Translations under genes and position numbers: made by a program | Notes under the pieces: model-generated | Databases searched by the model: none | What the model saw: the letters and a program-made list of their open reading frames with translations, nothing else | Told to the model about the DNA's origin: nothing | Origin: Melioribacteraceae bacterium | Lineage (GTDB): Bacteria; Bacteroidota; Ignavibacteria; Ignavibacteriales; Melioribacteraceae | NCBI GenBank assembly: GCA_035362835.1 | Contig: DAOSDY010000002.1 | Span: 441,692 to 505,691, forward strand | DNA: 64,000 nt | Direction: 5' to 3' | Shown here: positions 33,147 through 41,450 of the stretch, piece after piece | Layout: every line of letters begins with the position of its first letter | Position numbering within the stretch: position 1 is the first letter of the stretch

Positions 33147-34616
33147 TCAGAAGGAAAACCAGCTATTAATTATTTCATATTCCTTTCCGCTTGTGGAATT
33201 GTGATAAAACTCATTTGTCCTTGATGAGTAATAATAATCTTTTAACCATTCAACATTATTCTTAATAACATCTTCAATGCCTGTTAGAACATAATCGAGT
33301 TCCTGGTCTGTCATGGTTGGATGAATCGATAATCTAACCCAGCCGGGTTTTTCCGAAAGGTCGCCGTTGTTTATTTTATCGGTTATTCTTTTCGACCTGG
33401 TTGGGTCAACATGGAGCAGGTAGTGTCCGTAAGTACCGGCACACGAACAACCGCCTCTAACCTGAATTCCATAACAATCATTCAGTAATTTTACCATAAG
33501 ATTATAATGAATATCTTCTACATAGAATGAAATTATCCCAAGTCGCTCCTTGGTCTCTTGAGCAAGAATATGCAATGAAGGTATTGAGGCAAGGCGGTTA
33601 AAAACTTTATCGAGCAGATGTTTCTCTCTTTCGGACATATTAGTCGTACCCATCTCTTCCTTCAATTTGATTACAAGAGCAGTCTTAATTGCTTGAAGAA
33701 ATCCGGGTGTACCGCCGTCTTCCCGTGCTTCGATGTCTTGAATATATTTATGTCCTCCCCATGGATTGGTCCAGTCGACCGTTCCACCACCGGGGTGGTC
33801 TGGGACTCTTCTGTTATATAGTTTAGAATCGAAAATTAAAACACCCGAAGTACCAGGTCCTCCAAGGAATTTGTGAGGTGAAAAGAAAATAGCATCGAGT
33901 TTTTCCATCGGATCTTCAGGATTCATATTAATATCGACGTAAGGCGCAGCGGCGGCAAAATCGACAAAACAAATTCCTCCATATTCGTGGATCATTTTTG
34001 CCAGTCGGTGATAAGGGGCATGAATCCCTGTCACATTTGATGCAGCTGTGAATGAACCGAGCTTATATTTTCTATCCTGATAAAGTTTTAGAAGGTGATC
34101 GAAGTGGTCTAAATTTATTAACCCGTTCTCATCGGGTTCAATTATTACAACATCACAAATAGTCTCAAGCCATGAAGTCTGATTGGAATGGTGTTCCATG
34201 TGTGTTATAAAAACAACCGGCTTTTCTTCCTTTGGTATGTTAGTATACTTTGATAATTGTTCACAAATCCTTAGACCCAGCAATCTTTGAAATTTGTTTA
34301 CTGCTGCAGTCATACCAAAACCGGCAAAAATTAGGAGATCACTTTGTCTAGCATTAACATGCTTTTTAATTATTTCTTTTGCGCCATGATAGGCCTTGGT
34401 CATTGATGTTCCCGTAATCGACGATTCTGAGTGTGTATTGCCAACAAAAGGGCCGAAGTTTTCGAGCAGGGACTTTTCAATTGGAGAGTACAACCTTCCG
34501 CTTGCAATCCAATCGGCATATATAATTTTTTTAGGACCGTAAGGTGAATCGAATTGCTGATTAATTCCGATTATATTATTTCTGAATTTGCTAAAATATA
34601 ATTCAAGGTTGTTCAT
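33147..34616 (-). CDS. Class V aminotransferase (cysteine-desulfurase-like)
   Basis: 489 aa PLP enzyme: YADWIASGR, NTHSESSITG, ITHMEHHSNQTSW, VDFAAAAPY, SPHKFLGGPGTSG (Schiff-base Lys) and a CSCAG motif near the C-terminus where desulfurases carry their persulfide Cys. Close to SufS/Csd-like proteins but longer and without adjacent suf or isc genes, so selenocysteine lyase, desulfurase or another function remains open. A TATCTTTG -7 box lies 21 bp upstream. Confidence 0.85.
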   Translation of the reverse strand: MNNLELYFSKFRNNIIGINQQFDSPYGPKKIIYADWIASGRLYSPIEKSLLENFGPFVGNTHSESSITGTSMTKAYHGAKEIIKKHVNARQSDLLIFAGFGMTAAVNKFQRLLGLRICEQLSKYTNIPKEEKPVVFITHMEHHSNQTSWLETICDVVIIEPDENGLINLDHFDHLLKLYQDRKYKLGSFTAASNVTGIHAPYHRLAKMIHEYGGICFVDFAAAAPYVDINMNPEDPMEKLDAIFFSPHKFLGGPGTSGVLIFDSKLYNRRVPDHPGGGTVDWTNPWGGHKYIQDIEAREDGGTPGFLQAIKTALVIKLKEEMGTTNMSEREKHLLDKVFNRLASIPSLHILAQETKERLGIISFYVEDIHYNLMVKLLNDCYGIQVRGGCSCAGTYGHYLLHVDPTRSKRITDKINNGDLSEKPGWVRLSIHPTMTDQELDYVLTGIEDVIKNNVEWLKDYYYSSRTNEFYHNSTSGKEYEIINSWFSF

Positions 34617-34636
34617 ATATGCCTGTATTTTTTTTG

Positions 34637-34644
34637 CAAAGATA
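34637..34644 (-). promoter_or_regulatory. Putative -7 box TATCTTTG of the aminotransferase gene
   Basis: Minus-strand match to TAnnTTTG, after the rpoD terminator and 21 bp before the ATG, giving the gene its own short-leader promoter. Confidence 0.5.
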
Positions 34645-34665
34645 ATAAAAGGTGAGTGAGATTCT

Positions 34666-34693
34666 AAAAAAAAAGCCGTCGAAAGACGGCTTA
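34666..34693 (-). terminator. Intrinsic terminator of rpoD
   Basis: AAGCCGTC / GACGGCTT hairpin; on the minus strand it is followed by T9. Confidence 0.88.
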
Positions 34694-34698
34694 AATTT

Positions 34699-35559
34699 TT
34701 ATCCTAAATAGGCTTTTAGATTTTTACTCCGCGTTGAGTGTCTGAGGCGGATGAGAGCTTTCTCTTTAATTTGTCTTACTCTTTCTCTGGTAAGGTTTAA
34801 TTTTTCTCCAATTTCTTCCAGTGTTAGGGAGTGTTCTTTCTGTAATCCGAAATAAAGACGGATAACTTCTGCTTCTCTGTCAGTCAGGGAAGAGAGTGAT
34901 CTTTCAATTTCGGCTTTAAGAGATTCTTTCATTAATGAAAAATCCGGAGTCGGTTGATCCTCATTCGGCATTACATCTAGAAGGCTGTTGTTGCTGTCTT
35001 CGCTATGGGCAAACGGAGCATCCATCGATACATGTCGGCCAGCTATCTGCATAGCATATGTAACATCCGAAACGTCCATATCAAGCTGTTCAGCAATTTC
35101 CTCGGGACTTGGTCTTCTTTCATATTCCTGTTCTAACTGACTAAGGGCTTTACCCATTTTATTTAAGGCACCGACACGGTTAAGCGGAAGACGGACCATT
35201 CGGGATTGTTCTGCAATAGCCTGCATAATTGACTGGCGGATCCACCAGACTGCATAAGAAATAAACTTGAAGCCCCGAGTTTCATCAAATCTTAAACCTG
35301 CTTTGATTAATCCTAAATTCCCTTCGTTTATAAGGTCGCCCAAGGGTAATCCCTGGTTCTGATATTGTTTAGCCACACTTACAACAAAGCGAAGATTGGC
35401 TTTTGTTAACTTATCAAGAGCTTGCTTATTCCCTTTTTTAATCTGAATTGCCAGTTCAATTTCCTGATCCGGCGTAAGAAGATCAACTTTACCAATTTCC
35501 TGGAGGTATTGGTCTAAAGATTTACTCTCACGATTGGTGAATTGCTTAGTTATCTTCAA
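34699..35559 (-). CDS. rpoD: Primary sigma factor RpoD/SigA
   Basis: 286 aa. Regions 1.2 (SLDQYLQEIGKVDLLTPDQEIELA), 2.1-2.4 (NLRFVVSVAKQYQNQGL, GLIKAGLRFDETRGFKFISYAVWWIRQSI), 3 and 4.2 (SLTLEEIGEKLNLTRERVRQIKEKALIRLR) are complete; region 1.1 is absent, as in Bacteroidota and relatives. It should recognise the TAnnTTTG boxes seen in this window. A perfect inverted repeat lies about 70 bp upstream. Confidence 0.93.
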   Translation of the reverse strand: MKITKQFTNRESKSLDQYLQEIGKVDLLTPDQEIELAIQIKKGNKQALDKLTKANLRFVVSVAKQYQNQGLPLGDLINEGNLGLIKAGLRFDETRGFKFISYAVWWIRQSIMQAIAEQSRMVRLPLNRVGALNKMGKALSQLEQEYERRPSPEEIAEQLDMDVSDVTYAMQIAGRHVSMDAPFAHSEDSNNSLLDVMPNEDQPTPDFSLMKESLKAEIERSLSSLTDREAEVIRLYFGLQKEHSLTLEEIGEKLNLTRERVRQIKEKALIRLRHSTRSKNLKAYLG

Positions 35560-35869
35560 TTTTTTTATTACTCCTTCTGATGTAATTTTTTGATTTTATA
35601 ACTTTGAATAGCAAATTAGTTCCGTTTAATGAATGATCTATTCATTAGTCGATTGTTAATTATAATATTTTAGTTACCTTATACTAAAGGTTAATATGAA
35701 ATGGTAAAGATATTTACTATAGGCAGTAATCTGATATGTTTTCTCAAAATTCATCGGCTAAATATAAGAAAAAAAATTCCGCTTGTCTACTGAAATATTA
35801 TTTACCATATCTGATTTTTAGACGCAAAATTTCCAAAAAGGATGTAATCGGGATATTTATTTACACCGA
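35560..35869. other. Gene-free interval between rpoD and the ECF sigma gene
   Basis: 310 bp with no credible gene. It must hold the rpoD promoter, but no clean TAnnTTTG match is visible. It contains the perfect inverted repeat at 35627-35647. Confidence 0.6.
35627..35647. promoter_or_regulatory. Inverted repeat TAATGAAT-N5-ATTCATTA
   Basis: Perfect 8-bp arms, 5-bp spacer, 68 bp upstream of rpoD on its upstream side. It has the form of a dimeric repressor site; no binding protein is suggested by the sequence. Confidence 0.4.
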
Positions 35870-36517
35870 TTATCTCCCGGATTTCATCAATTCGAAATTT
35901 CTAATTTTCCTTATTTTCTGCTTGATTTCTGGCTTTTTGATCATTCCATTCGATTGTGCATATGTAAATAGCAATGCATATAACATTTTTCTTGCCCTGT
36001 GGAGCCTGGATCTTACTGTTCCGATAGGGCAATCTAAAAAATCTGCGATTTCTTCATAAGTATAACCTTCTATGTCCGAAAGAAATACGATTGTTCTAAA
36101 ATCATCTGGTAAAGTGGAAAGAGCATTTACTATTTCATCATCCAGGATGTCGTTAAATGCGTCACCTTCGAAATGGGGAGATTTAACTTCGTCTGCTTTT
36201 ATATTTTCGTAAAAATTCTGAATATCCTCGTAGTCTACTTTATCAGGCTCTTTTGTATTTTTTCTGTAACTGTTAATAAAAGAATTTTTCATTATCTGGA
36301 ATAACCATGCTTTACAATTTGTCCCTTTTTCAAATTTGTCAAAAAAACGGAATGCTTTTAACATGGTATCCTGTAAAAGATCATCAGCTTCATCAGTATC
36401 ATTTGTAAGCTTGAGGGCATAAGATTGTAAAGCTCCTAAATGCGGCAGAGCTTCATCCTCAAAATCCTTGTATTTTAACTTCAAATCCTTGTCAGATGAC
36501 ACAATCGAATTATTCAT
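35870..36517 (-). CDS. ECF-family RNA polymerase sigma factor
   Basis: 215 aa from the ATG at 36517, preceded by GAGGGAAG; an upstream start at 36574 is weaker. Sigma2 (ALKLTNDTDEADDLLQDTMLKAFRFFDKF) and sigma4 (LPDDFRTIVFLSDIEGYTYEEIADFLDCPIGTVRSRLHRAR) are complete. The ~25-residue basic C-terminal tail (MIKKPEIKQKIRKIRNFEL) is unusual. No anti-sigma gene is adjacent, so control is by other means or by an unlinked partner. The 65-residue linker between the two domains is acidic and longer than usual. Confidence 0.9.
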   Translation of the reverse strand: MNNSIVSSDKDLKLKYKDFEDEALPHLGALQSYALKLTNDTDEADDLLQDTMLKAFRFFDKFEKGTNCKAWLFQIMKNSFINSYRKNTKEPDKVDYEDIQNFYENIKADEVKSPHFEGDAFNDILDDEIVNALSTLPDDFRTIVFLSDIEGYTYEEIADFLDCPIGTVRSRLHRARKMLYALLFTYAQSNGMIKKPEIKQKIRKIRNFELMKSGR

Positions 36518-36639
36518 TCTTCCCTCTGTTGTTTGTAGACATGTAACGCTGAAAAAATCAAGATAGTTCATCAAAATAATCTACCGGAATTTTTTAGATG
36601 AAAAATTCTTATTTTTAGTATCTAAAACTCGGAGCTATA

Positions 36640-37251
36640 ATGAAAATCAAACCTATATATATTTATTTAATCCTGTTCACAGCTTTTGTAATTGGAATTG
36701 TTGTTTTTTCGAATTTGAACTCGAACCGGGAGACTCAGAAAGAAATTTCTGAACAAATGCCGGATGACGATATCCATAGAGGAATGAGCGGCGATAGCGA
36801 TATGCCTTCTGGTACCAACGTAACCGAGGATGCTAGAAAACGTCTGGAAGAATATAAAGCCAGCTATGAAAAGAATCCCGATGATACACTTAAAGCTAGG
36901 GAATATGCTGATATACTGAAGATGGCTCATCAGAATGATAAAGCAATAGAACTTTATGAAAAAATTCTGAAAAAGGATAGCAAGAGAATCGACCTGCTAT
37001 TGGAACTAACCTTCCTTTATTTTAATAACGGGGATCTTAATAAAGCTGAAGAACTTACAAATAATATCCTGAAGATCGAAAAGGATAATCAACTTGCAAT
37101 TTATAACTCAGGTGCTATTGCCGCTTCCAAAGGTGAAAATCTTAAAGCTAAATCCATCTGGGAGGGACTTGCTAAAAAGTTTCCGGATACGGACATCGCA
37201 CGTATTGCTAAACAGTCAATAATGCAGCTGGAGATGATCAATCAGAAATGA
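36640..37251 (+). CDS. Membrane-anchored TPR protein
   Basis: 203 aa. One N-terminal membrane segment (about 7-25) anchors a periplasmic region with TPR repeats from ~85 on (ADILKMAHQNDKAIELYEKILKKD, LTFLYFNNGDLNKAEELTNNILKIE). Similar in layout to the TPR part of CcmH/NrfG-type proteins, but no cytochrome c genes are near. It is divergent from the ECF gene and overlaps the convergent gene by 14 bp. Confidence 0.7.
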   Translation: MKIKPIYIYLILFTAFVIGIVVFSNLNSNRETQKEISEQMPDDDIHRGMSGDSDMPSGTNVTEDARKRLEEYKASYEKNPDDTLKAREYADILKMAHQNDKAIELYEKILKKDSKRIDLLLELTFLYFNNGDLNKAEELTNNILKIEKDNQLAIYNSGAIAASKGENLKAKSIWEGLAKKFPDTDIARIAKQSIMQLEMINQK

Positions 37252-38038
37252 TTTCTGTAATTAATTTCTTTTCAATTCGTTCGAAGTAGTAATTCTCAAT
37301 TTTTATTTTTTCCGGATATTGCCGCCAAATCTCCTCTGGCGGCATTTTTTTTGCTGAATATCTTTTAGATTTTGTGAATTTTTTTCTATCGGCTACTACG
37401 TAAAACGGTTTGTTAAATTGCTGACATCCAAATCCAAGTAAAGAACTTCCAGATTTATTAATCACATCTCCGTTTCCCAGTATTGCGTCGGCCCCGGTAA
37501 TCGCGGCATCAACTTTATCTATAAATTGGTAAATCATACTTTCGGTTATAAGTCTGACTTTAATTTTTGAAGCAATCAGACTTTTTGCAAGCAATCTTCC
37601 TTCAAGCATCGGTCTTGATTCGCAAACAATAACTTTTAATTCCGGATTACTTACCCGGAGATGCTTCAATACTTCTAATACGGTTTTACTGTTTGAGATT
37701 GTGATGAAACTCGAATACGGTTTTAAAATTTTGCCTGCATTTAGGAGGAGCAATTTCAGCGAATCTTTAAAGTATCTATCGTATTTGTCAAAAAAAACTT
37801 CGAGTTTTTTTTCTTTACGCAATGCTGATTTCATTTCAGCAAGATACACCTGTATATTCTGAAACGACCTGAATTGCTTTGCGGCAAAATCTATCAGTTC
37901 CGGAAAAATTTGCAGAATCTTCTTCTCGTTTTTAAGGTGTTCGTGAAGTTCAACCAATAATTCCAGGCTTCCCGATTTATTATCTGTGAATAATTTCGAA
38001 AATCGCATATTAGAAGTTTTAATCATTTCACAATTCAT
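37238..38038 (-). CDS. eIF2B / ribose-1,5-bisphosphate isomerase-like protein
   Basis: 266 aa. The C-terminal Rossmann-like half (VIVCESRPMLEGRLLAKSL, DAAITGADAILGNGDVINKSGS, KPFYVVADRKKF) carries the signature of the eIF2B-alpha/MtnA/R15P-isomerase superfamily: the Cys-Glu-Ser region and the GAD motif of the sugar-phosphate isomerases. The exact substrate is uncertain. It is the last gene of a four-gene operon, overlapping the uspA gene by 4 bp. Confidence 0.75.
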   Translation of the reverse strand: MNCEMIKTSNMRFSKLFTDNKSGSLELLVELHEHLKNEKKILQIFPELIDFAAKQFRSFQNIQVYLAEMKSALRKEKKLEVFFDKYDRYFKDSLKLLLLNAGKILKPYSSFITISNSKTVLEVLKHLRVSNPELKVIVCESRPMLEGRLLAKSLIASKIKVRLITESMIYQFIDKVDAAITGADAILGNGDVINKSGSSLLGFGCQQFNKPFYVVADRKKFTKSKRYSAKKMPPEEIWRQYPEKIKIENYYFERIEKKLITEIISD

Positions 38039-38508
38039 TTCCTCGCATTGTAATTAAATCCCTTTATCGGTTCTCTCAATGTTAAAACCGGGCAGGGGGC
38101 TTTTCGGACTACCTTTTCAGCTGTACTTCCAAACAACAAATGTTCTACGCCGGTGTGGCCATGTGTTGCCATAATAATTAGGTCTGCATCAATTTCATTA
38201 GCTGTTTCGATTATTTCAACAAATGGTTTCCCTGTTTTAATAATTGTTTCGGATTCAACAACCTTATTGATAAAAGAGGATGCAAGATTCTTCAATTCCT
38301 CCTCTGCACGTAAATGCAGGTCCGAATCCATTGAAGGAATAGCAACCTGACCCATACTGAAATCGGCTGGATAGATCATCGGTTCAACAACATAGACAAG
38401 AAACATTTTTGCTTTAAACTGCTGCGCAAATTGAACTGCATACCTGAGTGCGTTTTTTGAATAATCGGAAAAATCAATCGGTACTAGAATATTTTTAATT
38501 ACATCCAT
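38035..38508 (-). CDS. Universal stress protein UspA family
   Basis: 157 aa, single Usp domain: ILVPIDFSDYSKNALRYAVQFA at the start and MATHGHTGVEHLLFGSTAEKVVRKAPCPVLT at the end. GHTG-x9-G(S/T) is the ATP-binding variant motif, so it likely binds ATP. Third gene of the operon, 9 bp after the cNMP-binding gene. Confidence 0.92.
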   Translation of the reverse strand: MDVIKNILVPIDFSDYSKNALRYAVQFAQQFKAKMFLVYVVEPMIYPADFSMGQVAIPSMDSDLHLRAEEELKNLASSFINKVVESETIIKTGKPFVEIIETANEIDADLIIMATHGHTGVEHLLFGSTAEKVVRKAPCPVLTLREPIKGFNYNARK

Positions 38509-38517
38509 AATTCCTCC

Positions 38518-39054
38518 TTACTTTGTTCTAGTTCGGTTGTACAAAGAAAGATAATCATGATTCAAATTTCTAAGCCGTGTGGCGATAATCTGGGACATAC
38601 CCCGTAATATCTTGATCCCTTCTTTGGGATGTGTTTCTACAAACTCGTCCAAATCCGGTTTGAATAAAACCGCAAGTTGCGAATCCTTAAGTGCGATTGC
38701 CGAAGCAGATCTTGTTTCTTCATCTAGCAGGGCAAGTTCTCCGAAAAAATCGCCCCTTCCAAGATTTGCCAGATCAAATCTTTCCCCGTCCTCTGCTTCT
38801 TCAGTAATTAAGACTTCTCCTTTAATAATCAAATAGAGACCTATACCAGGATCTTTCTGCATAAATATGTATTCGTTTGCTGTATAAGCTCTGTAATGAA
38901 TCAGTTTTAGGAGTATTTTAAAATATTTAGGCTCCAGTTTTTCGAATGGGGGCATGGATAGGAGTACGTTTTCGAGGTCATCTTTTTTTGCAGGTGTTTT
39001 AAATAGATTTGCCCAGAAACTGCTTTTTGAACCGGTTGAATTATTGTTCTCCAT
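38518..39054 (-). CDS. Cyclic-nucleotide-binding domain protein
   Basis: 178 aa. A cNMP fold (about 33-150: FIMQKDPGIGLYLIIKGEVLI, GRGDFFGELALLDEETRSASAIA) with the phosphate-binding-cassette pattern GELALLDEETRSA. There is no C-terminal HTH, so it is a sensor or scaffold rather than a Crp-type regulator. It sits between the hisA-like and uspA genes. Confidence 0.85.
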   Translation of the reverse strand: MENNNSTGSKSSFWANLFKTPAKKDDLENVLLSMPPFEKLEPKYFKILLKLIHYRAYTANEYIFMQKDPGIGLYLIIKGEVLITEEAEDGERFDLANLGRGDFFGELALLDEETRSASAIALKDSQLAVLFKPDLDEFVETHPKEGIKILRGMSQIIATRLRNLNHDYLSLYNRTRTK

Positions 39055-39062
39055 TTTTCCTC

Positions 39063-39815
39063 CTAATTAAAAATGCCCGATTCTGCAACACGCCATATCT
39101 TTTGGCAGGGGAATCTATTTTCATAAAGGGCTCTTCCTATAATAACCGAATCAACTAAATTTCCTGCCTCTTCCTGAAGTCTCTTTAAATCCTCGTAGCC
39201 GCCGATTCCGCCTGAATGAGTAATTTTTCTTTCAGAAACTTCGGCAATCATTTTCGAAAGCTCTATATTCGGTCCGTCCAGCATTCCATTTGTAGATACA
39301 TCTGTTACAATAATTCTTTCAACTCCAATCGACTTTAAAAATTTTGCGTAGTCGACAGCCCTCAGGTGAGTCCTCTGCTGTCTTCCCCTCGTAACAACCT
39401 CGTTATTGATTACGTCAATTGCTGCAACAACTTTGTTAGGAGAAAATTCATCCAAAATTTTAATAAACTCCCTTGGCTTTTCGAAGGCAAGACTTCCAAT
39501 AACCACTCTTGCAACTCCTAACTCAAAAAGTTCTTTGGAGTCTTCGAATGTTCTTATTCCACCTCCGAGTTCTACCGGGATAATGACTGATTCGCAAAGC
39601 TGCCTTATTATCTCAAAATTAGTTTTAAGCTGATGATGTGATGCGTCAAAGTCTACTATATGAATACACTTTGCATTTTCAGCTCTCCAGATCATTGCCA
39701 TCTCTACAGGATCGTTTCCGTATTCATTACAGTTAAGTTCGGGAATACCCTGAACAACACGGACAGTTTTTCCATTCTGAATGTCGATTGATGGAATAAT
39801 TAGAATTTTTGACAT
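39063..39815 (-). CDS. hisA: HisA-like phosphosugar isomerase
   Basis: 250 aa from the ATG at 39815, matching the HisA N-terminus (LIIPSIDIQNGKTVRVVQG); an upstream in-frame ATG would add a non-homologous leader. Both catalytic Asp contexts are present (PSIDI and AAIDVINN), as are VELGGGIRT and the phosphate motifs SGGIGG and IIGRAL. Two normally conserved sites differ: the GW of the central loop is TRGRQ and SRDGT is STNGM. It is the first gene of a stress-type operon instead of a his operon. HisA proper or a repurposed paralogue. Confidence 0.75.
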   Translation of the reverse strand: MSKILIIPSIDIQNGKTVRVVQGIPELNCNEYGNDPVEMAMIWRAENAKCIHIVDFDASHHQLKTNFEIIRQLCESVIIPVELGGGIRTFEDSKELFELGVARVVIGSLAFEKPREFIKILDEFSPNKVVAAIDVINNEVVTRGRQQRTHLRAVDYAKFLKSIGVERIIVTDVSTNGMLDGPNIELSKMIAEVSERKITHSGGIGGYEDLKRLQEEAGNLVDSVIIGRALYENRFPCQKIWRVAESGIFN

Positions 39816-40011
39816 TTGATTATCCGTTAATTCAATAAATCGAACGTGTACCTCTTCTAAAACAAAAATAACTAAATATGCTAATAAATGGTATCCGTAA
39901 CTTACTGCTCTCACTTATAACAGACTATTTCTGAATCAACTCTTCATAAAGAAATCACATCCAGATTCAAATCTTGACTTTACAGGTCATATTCTTCATA
40001 TTTCGCAGGAG

Positions 40012-40845
40012 ATGATAAAAGAATTCAACTTATACTCTTCAAAAGGGAATAAACTGCGGACTTCTTGTTTTTGTGAAGAAAATATTTTCTCCGGTCGCGC
40101 TTTAGTATTTGTTCATGGTTTTAAGGGTTTCAAAGATTGGGGCTTCGGACATTACCTGGGAGAATATTTTTCAAAACGAGGATTCTTTACGATTACGTTC
40201 AATTTTTCTCATAATGGTGTTGGTGATGATTTATTTGAATTTATTGAACTCGATAAATTCGCCAGGAATACAATTTCCCTTGAAATTTCGGAGCTGAACG
40301 ATATTATTAATTTTCTAAAGAATGGTTTTTTTGGCATCGAAATAAGTAAAAAAATCGCTATTTTAGGCCATAGTCGAGGTGGCGCTGTTTCCTTATTAAC
40401 TGCTGCCGGCAGAAATGATGTTGGTGCGGTAGCAGCCTGGGCTTCGATTTCGAAATTTGACCGGTATTCCAACCGCCAGAAAACCGAATGGAGAAAAAAA
40501 GGTTATTTCGAAATCGTGAATGCCAGAACCAAACAGAAAATGAGATTAAATGTTGAACTGCTTGATGATATAGAAAAAAATTCAGCATGTTCGTTGAATC
40601 AGGAAAATGCTTTAAAAAATTTAAATTGTCCTTTGTTCATTGCACATGGAGATCAGGATCTTGCTGTACCGATTGCTGAAGGGGAGCAGATCTATTCCTG
40701 GGCGGATAAAACCAGAACAGAGTTTTATAAGGTTTACGGAACGGGTCATACTTTTGATATAGTTCATCCGTTTAACGGCTCGAATGAAAAGTTTGAAAAA
40801 CTTCTGAATAAAACAGCGCATTTTTTTGAAAAAAATATAAATTAA
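40012..40845 (+). CDS. Alpha/beta hydrolase
   Basis: 277 aa. The fold shows FVHGFKGFKDWG (oxyanion strand), GHSRGG (nucleophile Ser), HGDQDLAVP (Asp) and GTGHTFD (His). Close to cytosolic dienelactone-hydrolase/acyl-esterase-like proteins; substrate unknown. AGGAG abuts the ATG. The bioY gene follows after 11 bp. Confidence 0.85.
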   Translation: MIKEFNLYSSKGNKLRTSCFCEENIFSGRALVFVHGFKGFKDWGFGHYLGEYFSKRGFFTITFNFSHNGVGDDLFEFIELDKFARNTISLEISELNDIINFLKNGFFGIEISKKIAILGHSRGGAVSLLTAAGRNDVGAVAAWASISKFDRYSNRQKTEWRKKGYFEIVNARTKQKMRLNVELLDDIEKNSACSLNQENALKNLNCPLFIAHGDQDLAVPIAEGEQIYSWADKTRTEFYKVYGTGHTFDIVHPFNGSNEKFEKLLNKTAHFFEKNIN

Positions 40846-40856
40846 AAGAGGAAAAT

Positions 40857-41432
40857 ATGTCTGTAAAAGAGAACGTAAAATCTAATACGGTGATAGTATC
40901 ACTTTCAAAAATTAAATCATCACAACTTTTCTGGATCCTGACTTTTTCTGTTTTAACATTTTTAAGTGCACAGGTTGCAGTCCCAGTTCAGCCGGTACCG
41001 TTTACATTGCAAACAATGTTGGTACTTCTTTCCGGAGCTTTTTTAGGCGCAAGGAACGGAATGATAAGTCAGATAATTTATCTTGCCGGCGGTGTTATTG
41101 GATTACCAATCTTTGCTGAATTCAGTTTTGGATTTGCAAGATTGATAGGACCAACCGGTGGATACCTTATAGCTTTTCCATTAGCTGCTTTTCTGGTTGG
41201 TTATATGTTAGAAAAAAAATCGAATACAGGTATGATTGTATTATCTATGGTAATAGGTTCACTTGCAATTCTTCTTAGCGGGTCTCTCTATCTGTCTCTT
41301 TTTCTGAATGGCGATCTTAATAGCGCCTTATTCAGCGGTGCAATTATTTTCTCTCCATGGGATGTAATAAAAATAGCTGCCGCAGTAAGTATTTATAAAG
41401 CTTTTTCAAAAAAATATCCTAAGCTACCTTAA
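40857..41432 (+). CDS. bioY: Biotin transporter BioY
   Basis: 191 aa, six membrane helices. Signature PVQPVPFTLQTMLVLLSGAFLGARNG and GPTGGYLIAFPLAAFLVGY identify the ECF-transporter substrate-binding subunit for biotin. No EcfAT genes are adjacent; BioY either uses a shared module or works alone. GAGG precedes the ATG. No BirA site was recognised. Confidence 0.93.
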   Translation: MSVKENVKSNTVIVSLSKIKSSQLFWILTFSVLTFLSAQVAVPVQPVPFTLQTMLVLLSGAFLGARNGMISQIIYLAGGVIGLPIFAEFSFGFARLIGPTGGYLIAFPLAAFLVGYMLEKKSNTGMIVLSMVIGSLAILLSGSLYLSLFLNGDLNSALFSGAIIFSPWDVIKIAAAVSIYKAFSKKYPKLP

Positions 41433-41450
41433 CATTTTTCAGCGGGAGTA

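Noticed and set aside
35736..36059. 107-codon plus-strand frame antisense to the ECF sigma gene
   Set aside because: It overlaps a well-supported gene, has no ribosome binding site and no protein-like features.
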